Shown piece after piece: positions 49,436-57,766 of a DNA stretch of 64,000 nucleotides. The stretch lies in contig DATJJB010000125.1 in the NCBI GenBank assembly GCA_035492655.1, positions 1 through 64,000 on the forward strand, read 5' to 3'. The position numbers were made by a program, and so were the translations under genes. This DNA is from Kutzneria sp035492655 (GTDB lineage Bacteria; Actinomycetota; Actinomycetes; Mycobacteriales; Pseudonocardiaceae). A model generated the notes under the pieces. The model worked only from the letters and a program-made list of their open reading frames with translations, did not search any database and was not told where the DNA came from. The first letter of the stretch is position 1, and each line of letters opens with the position of its first letter.

Positions 49436-50107
49436 TCAGGCCGGCCAGGCCGGCTGCTGCCAGCACGCCTGGGCGAAGACCCACTCGTAGCGGGTGCTGA
49501 TGGTGAACTGCTCGACCAGCCGGTCCCGCTCGGTGGCCGAGGAGTTCTCGCCGACCTCGTCGGCCAGGTCCAGGAACCACTGCACGGTGCGGGCGTAGCC
49601 GTGGCCCGGCAGGTAGGCCTCGATCCACTTGTCGTAGCGGGAGTCCAGCTTGTGCCGCTCGACCAGGTCGAGGCTGACCTTGTCGTTGAACCACACCATC
49701 GGCAGCAGCGCGCCGACGCCTGCGGCGAACGAGGTGGCGCTGGCCGCGGCCAGCGAGCTGATGTAGCCGTGGGTGTACGGGTCGACCGGGGTCGGCTCGG
49801 TGCCCAGTGCCGGCAGCTCCAGCTCCTCGGACAGCTCCTCGTAGCGGGACCGCAGCCGCGTGGCGGCCTCGAGGCTGCCGACGACCGAGCGGCCGAACAG
49901 CAGCGCCTGGGAGTCCTTGGGCGCGGCCGCGCCGACGCGGTGCAGCGCACGCGCGTAGGTGGGCAGCAGGTGCTCCGAGTCCTGCCGGACGAAGTGCAGC
50001 AACGCCTCGGGGGGCAGTGTGCCGTCCCGCAGCCCCGCCCAGAACGGATTGTCCAGCACCTTCTCCAGCGCCGGCTCGGCGATGGCGAGAAGTTCCTTGT
50101 GCAGCAT
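49436..50107 (-). CDS. TenA-fold protein lacking the catalytic cysteine
   Basis: 223-residue all-helical protein of the TenA/thiaminase-II (haem-oxygenase-like) fold: HFVRQDSEHLLPTYARALHRV near residue 40 keeps the Asp of TenA, and ISTRYEWVFAQACW near the end keeps the Glu. The position of the TenA nucleophile (LPCYWLY-type motif) reads LLPMVWFN here, so the Cys is a Met. It therefore cannot act as a normal thiaminase. A paralogue with the same change is at 62632. It is between asparagine synthase and P450 in the operon. GAGAGGA precedes the ATG. Confidence 0.82.
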   Translation of the reverse strand: MLHKELLAIAEPALEKVLDNPFWAGLRDGTLPPEALLHFVRQDSEHLLPTYARALHRVGAAAPKDSQALLFGRSVVGSLEAATRLRSRYEELSEELELPALGTEPTPVDPYTHGYISSLAAASATSFAAGVGALLPMVWFNDKVSLDLVERHKLDSRYDKWIEAYLPGHGYARTVQWFLDLADEVGENSSATERDRLVEQFTISTRYEWVFAQACWQQPAWPA

Positions 50108-50118
50108 GCGATCCTCTC

Positions 50119-51963
50119 TCAGACGTCCAGGCGAACCCGGTAGTGGCGGAGCCACGAGTCCAGTTGCAGCACCATTTCGACGTTCCTGCGCTCGCCCCAG
50201 CCGTCCACCGCGATCGGGCGGCGCTCGTCGCGCAGCGCGGCGGCGGCCGGGCCGTCCAGCAGCGGCCGCACCGGGCTGGCCGGATCGGCCACCACGGCGT
50301 CGAACCGCTCCCGCAGCACCTGGCCGTAGCCCGGGTCCTGGGTGACCGGGAACGGGCTCTTGGGCCGGTTGAGCACCTGCGCCGGCAGCAGGTCGGCGAC
50401 CGCGGCCCGCAGCACGCTCTTCTCCCGGTCGTCGGCGGTCTGCATCGACCACGGGATGTTGAACACGTACTCGACCAGCCGGTGGTCGCAGAACGGCACC
50501 CGCAGCTCCAGGCCGACCGCCATGCTCAGCCGGTCGTCACGGGTCAGCAGCAGCGGCAGCCAGCGGGTCAGGTGGGCGTAGCTGATGCCGCGCTTGGCCC
50601 GGTCCTCGGCCGACTCCCCCGGCGTGGTCGGGACCTCGGCGCGGGTGTCGGCGTACCGGTCGGCGGTGTAGCCGCGCACGTCGACCTTGTTGAGCAGCGA
50701 CGGGTCGAGCAGGCCGGTGCCCATGCCGTGCGGCGCGACCTTGAAACCCATGCTCACCCAGGGGAAGTTGCCGGTGTCGACCAGCGTGGGGTCGCGGAAC
50801 GACTTGTAGCCGCCGAACAGCTCGTCGGCGATCTCCCCCATCAGCGCCACTTTCGACCGCTGCTGCACCGAGCGCAGCAGCAGGAACAGCGAGCGGTCCA
50901 TGTCGGGGATCGGCCTCGGCAGGTCCTGGGCCCGCAGCGCGGCCGCCTCGACCAACGGGTCGACCATGTCGCTCGTCTGGAGCACCACGCGTTCGTGCTC
51001 GGTACCGACGTGCTCGGCCACCGCGGTGGCGAAGGGGGCGTCCGGGTCCTCGTGCCAGAAGTCCTTGCGGAACCGCTTCTCGTGGCCCTCGAAGTCGACG
51101 GCGAAGGTGGTCGGCTTGGCGCCGGTGGCCTTCGCGGCCAGCGCGACGATGGCACTGGAGTCCAGGCCGCCGGACAGCAGCGTGCACAGCGGCACGTCGG
51201 AGACCAGGTGGGCGGTCACCGACTCGGCCAGCAGCTCGCGGACCGTGGACACCGTGGTGTCCCAGTCGTCGGTGTGCTCGATCGCCGGCAGCGACCAGTA
51301 ACGCCGCGCGGTGACCTTGCCGGCCTTGACGGTGACGACCTGTCCGGGCTGGACCTCGTGCATGCCGCGGTAGACGGCGTGGCCCGGCGTGGCGATGTAG
51401 CCCAGCAGCTCGGCCAGCCCCTCGGCGTCGACCACGGCGTCCATCTGCGGGTGGGCCAGCAGCGCCTTGGCCTCCGAGCCGAACACCACACCGTTGCCGG
51501 TCCTGGCGTACAGCAAGGGTTTCACGCCAAGCCGGTCGCGGGCCAGCAGCAGGGTCTCGGTCCGCGGGTCCCAGACCGCGAAGGCGTACATGCCTTCGAG
51601 GCGCTCCGCGCAGTCCTCGCCCCACTCCAGGTAGGCCCGCAGCACCACCTCGGTGTCGCTGGCGGTGCGGAACCGGTGGCCGCGGCCCTCCAGTTCCGTT
51701 CGCAGCGTACGGAAGTTGTACACCTCGCCGTTGTAGGCGAGCACGGCCAGCACCCGGCCCGACTCCTCGGCCACCATGGGCTGGTTGCCGCCGGGGATGT
51801 CGATCACCGCCAGCCGGCGGTAGCCGAGCGCCGCGTGCCGGTCCGCCCACACGCCCTCGGCGTCCGGCCCGCGATTGGCCATGGTGGCGGCCATCGTGCG
51901 CACGGTGCTCGTCTCAAGTCGCATGTCCCGCTCGAAGTCGACCCATCCTGTGATGCCGCACAT
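50119..51963 (-). CDS. Asparagine-synthase-type amidotransferase
   Basis: 614 residues. The N-terminal glutaminase starts MCGITGW with the nucleophile Cys2 and has NRGPDAEG and YNGEVYNF; the C-terminal synthetase has the ATP-pyrophosphatase loop LLSGGLDSSAIVAL near residue 270 and EIADELFGGY. It releases ammonia from glutamine and transfers it to an adenylated carboxylate. In lysolipin/xantholipin-like clusters such an enzyme installs the amide nitrogen of the polyketide, and position in the operon suggests the same here rather than asparagine supply. The glycosyltransferase stop is 4 bases upstream. Confidence 0.92.
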   Translation of the reverse strand: MCGITGWVDFERDMRLETSTVRTMAATMANRGPDAEGVWADRHAALGYRRLAVIDIPGGNQPMVAEESGRVLAVLAYNGEVYNFRTLRTELEGRGHRFRTASDTEVVLRAYLEWGEDCAERLEGMYAFAVWDPRTETLLLARDRLGVKPLLYARTGNGVVFGSEAKALLAHPQMDAVVDAEGLAELLGYIATPGHAVYRGMHEVQPGQVVTVKAGKVTARRYWSLPAIEHTDDWDTTVSTVRELLAESVTAHLVSDVPLCTLLSGGLDSSAIVALAAKATGAKPTTFAVDFEGHEKRFRKDFWHEDPDAPFATAVAEHVGTEHERVVLQTSDMVDPLVEAAALRAQDLPRPIPDMDRSLFLLLRSVQQRSKVALMGEIADELFGGYKSFRDPTLVDTGNFPWVSMGFKVAPHGMGTGLLDPSLLNKVDVRGYTADRYADTRAEVPTTPGESAEDRAKRGISYAHLTRWLPLLLTRDDRLSMAVGLELRVPFCDHRLVEYVFNIPWSMQTADDREKSVLRAAVADLLPAQVLNRPKSPFPVTQDPGYGQVLRERFDAVVADPASPVRPLLDGPAAAALRDERRPIAVDGWGERRNVEMVLQLDSWLRHYRVRLDV

Positions 51964-51967
51964 GGCG

Positions 51968-53155
51968 TCAGTGTGTGGCAGCCGGCTGTGGGGCCGATCC
52001 AAGGCCGATGGTGGCCGAATCCGCCGCCGCGACCAGGGATCGGGCCACGTCGGCCGGGGTGGCCGAGGCGGCGATCTCGGCGGCGATGCGCCGGGCGTTG
52101 GCCCGTTCCCGTTCGCCGGCAAGAAGTTCCTCGACCTCGACGCGTAGCGCGCCGGTGACGGCCTCGTCCCGGGTCAGCACGATGCCGGCGCCGGCCGCCT
52201 CCACCCGGCCGGCGTGGCCGGCGTGATCGGGTAGTTGGGGCACGTTCAGCTGCGGCACGCCGTGCGCCAGTCCGGTGAGGACAGTGCCGGCGCCACCGTG
52301 GCCGATCAGCAGTTGACACTGGGGCAGCAACAGATCCAGCGGCACGTCCTCGACGACCGTGACACCGTCGGGCACCTCGCCGAGCAGACTCCGTTGCGCC
52401 GCCGAGATCGCCACCACCACGTCCAGGCCCTTGAGGACCCGGACCATGTCGCCGACCGGGAACAGGACGGGATCCACCCTGGCGATGGTGTGCCCCCAGC
52501 TCACCAGCACCCTAGGCCGGCCGGTGTCCGGCGGCGGGTCGATGATCCGCCGACTGTCGATGGTGAAAGGCAGGTGGCGCATGGTGATCCGGTCCCCGCC
52601 GCCCGGGAAGCGCAGGCTCGGCGGGGTCGGGTCGACGGCCACCGCGGCCATCGGATCGACGTGCGGGACGCCATGCCGGGCCGCGATCGGGGCCAGCAGC
52701 TCGGGCAGCATGTTTCCGGCCCGTAGCAACAGATCCGGGCCGTACAGGTGCCGCACCGCCGGCACGCCGACGGCTGCCGCGGCGATCGGGCCGGCCCAGG
52801 TCGTGGTGTCGAAGACCACCAGGTCGGGGCCCCAGCGCCGGGCGACCGCGACCAGGTCGTCGGTCATCGCCTCGGTGTGCGCCAGGAACATCTGGAGGGC
52901 GCGCGGCCCCTTGCCGCCGCCGCGCGGCGCACTGCCGCCGGCGGCCGAGGGCAGCACGTACTGGCGGACCATGGCCACCGAGTCGACGTCCGCGCCGACC
53001 CCGTGCGCCAACAGCCCGCACTTCGCCGCGGTCGGCAGCAACGAGGGCTGCACCGCCACCAGCACCTCGTGCCCGGCCGACTGGAACGCCCAGGCCAGCG
53101 GGGTCATCGCGGCCAGGTGCGACGGCCAGGCCCAGGTCGTGAACAACACGCGCAT
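51968..53155 (-). CDS. Glycosyltransferase, GT1/UGT-like family
   Basis: 395 residues with the GT-B fold of macrolide and aromatic-polyketide glycosyltransferases. The N terminus MRVLFTTWAWPSHLAAMTPLAWAFQSAGHEV carries the acceptor-domain His; the C-terminal nucleotide-sugar motif is LLIGHGGAGTVLTGLAHGVPQLNVPQLPDHAGHAGRVEAAGAG. No aglycone-specific auxiliary protein or deoxysugar genes lie in the window. First gene of the leftward operon (51968 to 47626) and divergent from the SDR at 53283. It predicts a glycosylated product or a resistance glycosylation. Confidence 0.9.
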   Translation of the reverse strand: MRVLFTTWAWPSHLAAMTPLAWAFQSAGHEVLVAVQPSLLPTAAKCGLLAHGVGADVDSVAMVRQYVLPSAAGGSAPRGGGKGPRALQMFLAHTEAMTDDLVAVARRWGPDLVVFDTTTWAGPIAAAAVGVPAVRHLYGPDLLLRAGNMLPELLAPIAARHGVPHVDPMAAVAVDPTPPSLRFPGGGDRITMRHLPFTIDSRRIIDPPPDTGRPRVLVSWGHTIARVDPVLFPVGDMVRVLKGLDVVVAISAAQRSLLGEVPDGVTVVEDVPLDLLLPQCQLLIGHGGAGTVLTGLAHGVPQLNVPQLPDHAGHAGRVEAAGAGIVLTRDEAVTGALRVEVEELLAGERERANARRIAAEIAASATPADVARSLVAAADSATIGLGSAPQPAATH

Positions 53156-53282
53156 CTGTCTCGTCCTCCCAGGCCAACGGACCTCGCCCGGCCACCGTCG
53201 CAGCGCCGGATGGGGCCCGGGTCGGGCCGGGCTGGTGGTCGCGCCCAGCGGCCGACAACCGGCCGTCGCCACCATGACGCCC

Positions 53283-53969
53283 ATGGTGGACACCGCACGA
53301 TCGGCGCTGGTCACGGGCGCGAATCGGGGACTGGGCCGGGCCGTGGCCCGGCGGCTGCACGGGCTGGGCCTGCGGGTGGTGGTGGCCGGCCGGGACGGCC
53401 GCGACGCCAGGGACGTGGCCGAGGAGCTGGGCGACGGCGCGACCGGCATCGAGCTCGACGTCACCGACGACGAGAGCGTGCTGCGGGCGGTCAAGCTGGC
53501 CGGGCCGGTGGACGTGCTGGTCAACAACGCCGGCATCATGTCGGACCAGGGCTACGACCCGCTCACCGTGCCGATCGACGTGGTGCACCGGCACCTCACC
53601 GTCAATGCCCTTGGCGCGCTTCGCGTTTCGCAGGCGTTCGTGCCGGCGATGGTGGAGCGCGGCTGGGGCCGGGTGGTGTTCGTGTCCAGCGGCACCGGCT
53701 CGTTCACCAACGGCCTGTTCCCCGGCGCGCCGGCCTATTCGCTGTCCAAGACGGCGGTCAACGGCGTCATGCAGCTGCTGGCGACCGCGACGAAGGGCAC
53801 CGGGGTGCTGGTCAACGCGGTCAATCCCGGTCTCGTGAAGACCCGGATGGCCCCGCAGGCGCAACGCTCGGCCTGGGACGCCTCGGCCGACATCGTCGAC
53901 GCCGCCCAGCTGCCCGACGATGGACCCAGCGGTGCTTTTTTACGGCACGGCAAGCAGATCGACTGGTGA
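53283..53969 (+). CDS. SDR-family oxidoreductase
   Basis: 228 residues. Cofactor motif TGANRGLGRAVARRLHGLG, LDVTDDESV, NNAG motif in VDVLVNNAGIM, catalytic Tyr/Lys in AYSLSKTAVNG near residue 155, and the NPGLVKT turn. The C terminus is unusual, ending HGKQIDW. The start is ATG 53283 or 53274, neither with a strong ribosome site. It is the first gene of the rightward core unit containing the cyclase, cupin and ketosynthase. Confidence 0.9.
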   Translation: MVDTARSALVTGANRGLGRAVARRLHGLGLRVVVAGRDGRDARDVAEELGDGATGIELDVTDDESVLRAVKLAGPVDVLVNNAGIMSDQGYDPLTVPIDVVHRHLTVNALGALRVSQAFVPAMVERGWGRVVFVSSGTGSFTNGLFPGAPAYSLSKTAVNGVMQLLATATKGTGVLVNAVNPGLVKTRMAPQAQRSAWDASADIVDAAQLPDDGPSGAFLRHGKQIDW

Positions 53970-54046
53970 TTCCAGATCGGCCCCAGTCCGCTCCCAGGCC
54001 GATCTGCCATGGTCGCAAGGAAATCCCGTCCCCCACAGGAGACACG

Positions 54047-54382
54047 ATGCACCGCACCCTCATCGTGGCCAGGATGGACGCGGCCGACGCGTCCGCCGTC
54101 GCCGACGTGTTCGCCGAGTCCGACAACACCGAGCTGCCGCACCTGATCGGCGTGTCCCGGCGGACCCTGTTCGCCTTCCACGACCTGTACTTCCACCTGG
54201 TCGAGGCGGACGCCGACATCAACCCGGACCTGTACAAGGCCCGCAGCACGCCGCTGTACAAGGACATCAACACCAAGCTGGGCAAGTACATCTCGCCCTA
54301 CGACCCGAACTGGAAGGAACCCAAGGACGCCATGGCCGCCCCGTTCTACGTGTGGACGCCGGGAGAGGGGCGGGTCCTGTGA
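54047..54382 (+). CDS. TcmI-family type II polyketide cyclase
   Basis: 111 residues with the TcmI fold: MHRTLIVARMDAADASAVADVFAESDNTELPHLIGVSRRTLF, then FHLVEAD and a C-terminal segment FYVWTPGE typical of this cyclase group. TcmI-type enzymes close the last rings of tetracenomycin-like and pentangular polyphenols. AGGAG precedes the ATG; the TGA overlaps the GTG of the cupin gene. The order TcmI-like, cupin, KS-alpha is close to that of the tcm and whiE clusters. Confidence 0.92.
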   Translation: MHRTLIVARMDAADASAVADVFAESDNTELPHLIGVSRRTLFAFHDLYFHLVEADADINPDLYKARSTPLYKDINTKLGKYISPYDPNWKEPKDAMAAPFYVWTPGEGRVL

Positions 54383-54816
54383 CCGCGCAGCGCGAGTTGA
54401 AGATCGCGGTCGACGACTGCGTGCCCAACCGGCGGCGCGGCGGCGATCTGCGAGTGACCCTCAGCCCCAAGACGGTCGGCTGCACCTCGGGCTTCGGCGG
54501 GGTGCTGCGGCTGGGCGTCGGCGAGTTCGTGGCCGAGCACTACCACCCGTATTCCGAGGAGTTCCTGCACGTGGTCGCCGGCTCGCTGACCATGACGCTG
54601 GACGACGTCGAGGTGCCGCTCGGCCCGGGCGACTCGCTGCTGGTGCCGATCGGGGTGCGGCACCGCCTGGTCAATATCGGACACGAGGAGGCGCACGCGG
54701 TGTTCCACCTGTCGCCACTGGCCCCTCGGCCCGACCTCGGCCACGTGGACACCGAGGCCGTGCCCAACCCGGAGGCGCCGCACACGCCGGTGGGCCAGCC
54801 CGAGGGCGGCCGGTGA
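54379..54816 (+). CDS. Cupin-domain polyketide synthesis protein (TcmJ/WhiE-ORFII-like)
   Basis: 145 residues. The single cupin barrel has its metal motif in VAEHYHPYSEEFLHVVAGSLTM (His, His, Glu pattern) and the second motif in VPIGVRHRLVNIG. TcmJ and WhiE-ORFII are cupins at the same place directly before KS-alpha, and are thought to support the PKS complex or ring closure. GTG inside the cyclase stop; its own TGA overlaps the GTG of the ketosynthase gene. Confidence 0.9.
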   Translation: MTAQRELKIAVDDCVPNRRRGGDLRVTLSPKTVGCTSGFGGVLRLGVGEFVAEHYHPYSEEFLHVVAGSLTMTLDDVEVPLGPGDSLLVPIGVRHRLVNIGHEEAHAVFHLSPLAPRPDLGHVDTEAVPNPEAPHTPVGQPEGGR

Positions 54817-56066
54817 CCGGCCGCGCGGTCATCACCGGCATCGGCGTGGTCGCGCCCGGCGGCATCGGCCGGGAGGCGTTCTGGGACCTGCTGACCGCCG
54901 GCCGCACCGCGACCAGGACGATCAGCCTGTTCGACCCGACCGGTTTCCGCTCGCGCATCGCCGCCGAGTGCGACTTCGACCCGGCCGCCGCCGGCCTGTC
55001 CCCGCAGCAGATCCGGCGGATGGACCGGGCGGCCCAGTTCGCCATCGTCTGCACGCGCGAGGCGTTGGCCGACAGCGGGATCGAGCTCGGCGGCCTGCCG
55101 CCGGAGCGGATCGGCGTCAGCATCGGCAGCGCGGTCGGCTGCACGATGGGGCTGGAGGAGGAGTACGCCGTGCTGTCCGACGCCGGGCAGCGCTGGCTGG
55201 TCGACCACAGCTACGGCGTGCCGCACCTGTACGGCTACATGGTGCCGAGCACGCTGGCCGTCGAGGTGGCGTGGGAGGTCGACGCCGAGGGGCCGGTCAC
55301 GCTGGTCTCCACCGGCTGCACGTCCGGATTGGACGCGGTCGGGCACGGTGTCCAGCTGATCGCCGAGGGCAGTGCCGATGTGGTGATCGCGGGCGCGACC
55401 GACGCCCCGCTGTCCCCCATCACCTCGGCCTGTTTCGACGCGATCAAGGCGACGTCGGCCGACAACGACGACCCGTCGACCGCGTCCCGGCCGTTCGACG
55501 CCGACCGGCACGGCTTCGTGCTCGGCGAGGGCTCGGCCGTGCTGGTGCTGGAGGAACGGGAGGCGGCGCTGCGGCGCGGCGCCCGGATCTACGCCGAGAT
55601 ATCCGGTTTCGCCAACCGCGCCAACGGTTTCCACATGACCGGCCTCAAGCCGGACGGGCGGGAGATGGCCGAGGCGATCCGGGTGGCGCTGGACCGGGCC
55701 CGGCTCGACCCGACCGATGTGGACTACATCAACGCGCACGGCTCCGGCACCAAGCAGAACGACCGGCACGAGACCGCGGCGTTCAAGCGGTCGCTCGGCG
55801 AGCACGCGTACCGGGTGCCGGTCAGCTCGATCAAGTCGATGGTCGGGCACTCGCTCGGCGCGATCGGTTCGATCGAGGTGGCGGCGTGCGCGCTGGCGCT
55901 GCAACGGCAGGTGGTGCCGCCGACCGCGAACCTGCGGACCCGTGACCCCGAGTGCGACCTCGACTACGTGCCGCTGACCGCCCGTGAGCACAAGACGGAC
56001 GCGGTGCTGTGCGTGGGCAGCGGGTTCGGCGGCTTCCAGAGCGCCATGGTGCTCGGCCGCGGCTAG
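54813..56066 (+). CDS. Type II polyketide ketosynthase alpha subunit
   Basis: 417 residues. The catalytic Cys is in VSTGCTSGLDAVGHG (about residue 173), the His residues in INAHGSGTKQNDRHET and SIKSMVGHSLGAIGS, and GEGSAVLVLEE precedes them. The Cys is present, so this is KS-alpha and not the chain-length factor, which carries Gln there. It builds the polyketide chain on an ACP together with a chain-length factor. Neither partner is encoded downstream as in nearly all type II clusters, nor elsewhere in the window. Coupled to the cupin gene. Confidence 0.95.
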   Translation: MTGRAVITGIGVVAPGGIGREAFWDLLTAGRTATRTISLFDPTGFRSRIAAECDFDPAAAGLSPQQIRRMDRAAQFAIVCTREALADSGIELGGLPPERIGVSIGSAVGCTMGLEEEYAVLSDAGQRWLVDHSYGVPHLYGYMVPSTLAVEVAWEVDAEGPVTLVSTGCTSGLDAVGHGVQLIAEGSADVVIAGATDAPLSPITSACFDAIKATSADNDDPSTASRPFDADRHGFVLGEGSAVLVLEEREAALRRGARIYAEISGFANRANGFHMTGLKPDGREMAEAIRVALDRARLDPTDVDYINAHGSGTKQNDRHETAAFKRSLGEHAYRVPVSSIKSMVGHSLGAIGSIEVAACALALQRQVVPPTANLRTRDPECDLDYVPLTAREHKTDAVLCVGSGFGGFQSAMVLGRG

Positions 56067-56080
56067 TGCCCGACCGTCGA

Positions 56081-56099
56081 CTAGTATACTTTCTACTAT
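56081..56099. promoter_or_regulatory. MarR-type operator, copy 2
   Basis: CTAGTATACTTTCTACTAT lies 15 bases after the ketosynthase stop and 46 bases before the SDR start. It matches the reverse complement of the 35397-35415 site at 17 of 19 positions and contains TAGTA-N7-TACTA. It should make the downstream SDR unit a separate, MarR-controlled promoter. Confidence 0.7.
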
Positions 56100-56144
56100 G
56101 AGCGGCCCGGCCGGGCCGCGCGGCTACGACGAGGGGCGCGGCAC

Positions 56145-56921
56145 ATGGATCTTGGTTTGCGGGACCGCAGAGTGCTGGTCACCGGCGCGACTCGGGGCAT
56201 CGGCAAGGCCGTCGCCCTGGCGTTCGGGGCCGAAGGGGCGAAGGTCGCCATCACGTACAACTCGGCCGCCGACGAGGCCGACAAGGTGGTCGCGCAGCTG
56301 GGCGGCGATGAGCGGTCCTTCGCCGTGCCGTACGACCTGCGCGACCTGGACTCGGTCGACGCCGCGGTGGACGCGGTCGTGGACCGCTGGGGCGGCGTGG
56401 ATGTGTTGGTGGCCAACGCCCTGTACTTCACGTGGGAGGACCCGGCCACCACGCCCACGTTCGAGAACACCGAGGCCGAGGAGTGGGGCTCGCGGCTGCG
56501 GGCCAACGTCGACGGCACCATCCGCACCGCCCAGCTGGCGCTGCGGGGCATGCGGGAGCGGAAGTGGGGGCGGGTCGTGATCCTGTCCTCCACCACCGCC
56601 CACAACGGACTGCCGGGCTCGGAGATCTACAGCGCGTCCAAGGCGGCCATGCACGGCTTCGCCCGCGGCGCGATGTGGGGCGGCGAGGGCAGTGGCGTGC
56701 TGGTCAACGTGGTCGCACCGGGGCTCACCCTGACCGAGAGCGCCTACGAGGCGATGGCGGCCAGCCCGATCACCAAGGGCATGGCCGACCACGAGCTGTC
56801 CATCACGCCGAGCGGCCGGCTCAGCGATCCGGAGGACATCGCGCGGTTGATCGTCTTCCTCGGCTCCGAGGCCAACGGCAACGTCACCGGCGAGGTCGTC
56901 CGGACCGCCGGCGGCCGCTAG
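56145..56921 (+). CDS. SDR-family ketoreductase
   Basis: 258 residues. NADPH motif TGATRGIGKAVALAFGAEGA; VDVLVANALYF replaces the usual NNAG; catalytic Tyr/Lys in IYSASKAAMHGFARG near residue 164; ending ANGNVTGEVVRTAGGR. GAGGGG precedes the ATG. It occupies the place where the chain-length factor gene is expected. Its TAG and that of the convergent NmrA-like gene share the palindrome CTAG (56918-56921). Confidence 0.9.
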   Translation: MDLGLRDRRVLVTGATRGIGKAVALAFGAEGAKVAITYNSAADEADKVVAQLGGDERSFAVPYDLRDLDSVDAAVDAVVDRWGGVDVLVANALYFTWEDPATTPTFENTEAEEWGSRLRANVDGTIRTAQLALRGMRERKWGRVVILSSTTAHNGLPGSEIYSASKAAMHGFARGAMWGGEGSGVLVNVVAPGLTLTESAYEAMAASPITKGMADHELSITPSGRLSDPEDIARLIVFLGSEANGNVTGEVVRTAGGR

Positions 56922-57766
56922 CGGAAGCGGCTGACGTTGGTTGTCAGCCAGTCCGCGAAGGTGGTGGGCGGTCGACCGGTGATCCGTTCGACCGTCGGCA
57001 GCGCGACGCCACCGCGCTCGGGATCGGTGTTCCCGAGCGCGGTGAGCATGCCGGCCACGAAGTCGGCGTCCATGCCGGCCTGTTTCATCGCCTCGCCAAC
57101 GGTTTCCGGTGGCGCGTCGACGTAGCTGATCTCCTCGCCCAGCACCGAGCTCAGGATCGCCACCTGCTCCGGCAGGGTCAGCGGCTGGGGCCCGGTGAGG
57201 GCGTGGATCTCGTTGTCACCGTCCTCGGACCGCAGCATTTCCACCGCAACGGCGGCGATGTCCGCGGGATCGATCAGCGCGCGGGCGATGCCGCCGTACA
57301 TGCCGTACACGGTTCGCTGTGACTTCACGGAATGCAGCCACTGGAACGCGTTCGTCATGAACGCGGTCGGCCGCAGCACCGTGCACCGAACGCCGGACTC
57401 GCGCAGGCTCCGCTCCCCCGCGGCCAGCAGTCCGGCGTAGAGGTTGTCGGCCGGCGGCAGCACGTCCAATGAGGACAGCTTCACCACGTGACGAACCTTG
57501 CTCCCCGTCAGGGCCTTCGCCACGTTGGCGTCCTGTGTGGACGAATGTGGGCCGGCCGGCACCGCCACGAACACCCTGTCCACGCCGTCCATGGCGGCGG
57601 ACAGGGTGTTCGTGTCATCGAGGTCGCCGCCGACGGCCACACAGCCCGGCAGCGACGGGACCTTCTCCGGGGTGCGGGTGAACGCCCGCACCGATTCGCC
57701 GGCGGCGGCCAACTGCGCCACCAGCTCCCGCCCGACGTTGCCGGTGGAACCGAGAACCAGGATCAC
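56918..57766 (-). CDS. NmrA-like NAD(P)-binding reductase
   Basis: 282 residues of the atypical SDR/NmrA group: VILVLGSTGNVGRELVAQLAAAGESVRAFTR with the GxxGxxG nucleotide motif, VGGDLDDTNTLSAAMDGVDRVFV, and LRPTAFMTNAFQW. Members act as quinone or ketone reductases or NADP sensors. GTG start overlapping the stop of the upstream flavin monooxygenase, so it is third in the leftward unit methyltransferase, monooxygenase, reductase. Confidence 0.9.
   Translation of the reverse strand: MILVLGSTGNVGRELVAQLAAAGESVRAFTRTPEKVPSLPGCVAVGGDLDDTNTLSAAMDGVDRVFVAVPAGPHSSTQDANVAKALTGSKVRHVVKLSSLDVLPPADNLYAGLLAAGERSLRESGVRCTVLRPTAFMTNAFQWLHSVKSQRTVYGMYGGIARALIDPADIAAVAVEMLRSEDGDNEIHALTGPQPLTLPEQVAILSSVLGEEISYVDAPPETVGEAMKQAGMDADFVAGMLTALGNTDPERGGVALPTVERITGRPPTTFADWLTTNVSRFR

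Noticed and set aside
54813..56066. Possibility that this ketosynthase is a chain-length factor
   Set aside because: The active-site Cys is present in STGCTSG, and the His residues are conserved; chain-length factors have Gln in place of the Cys.
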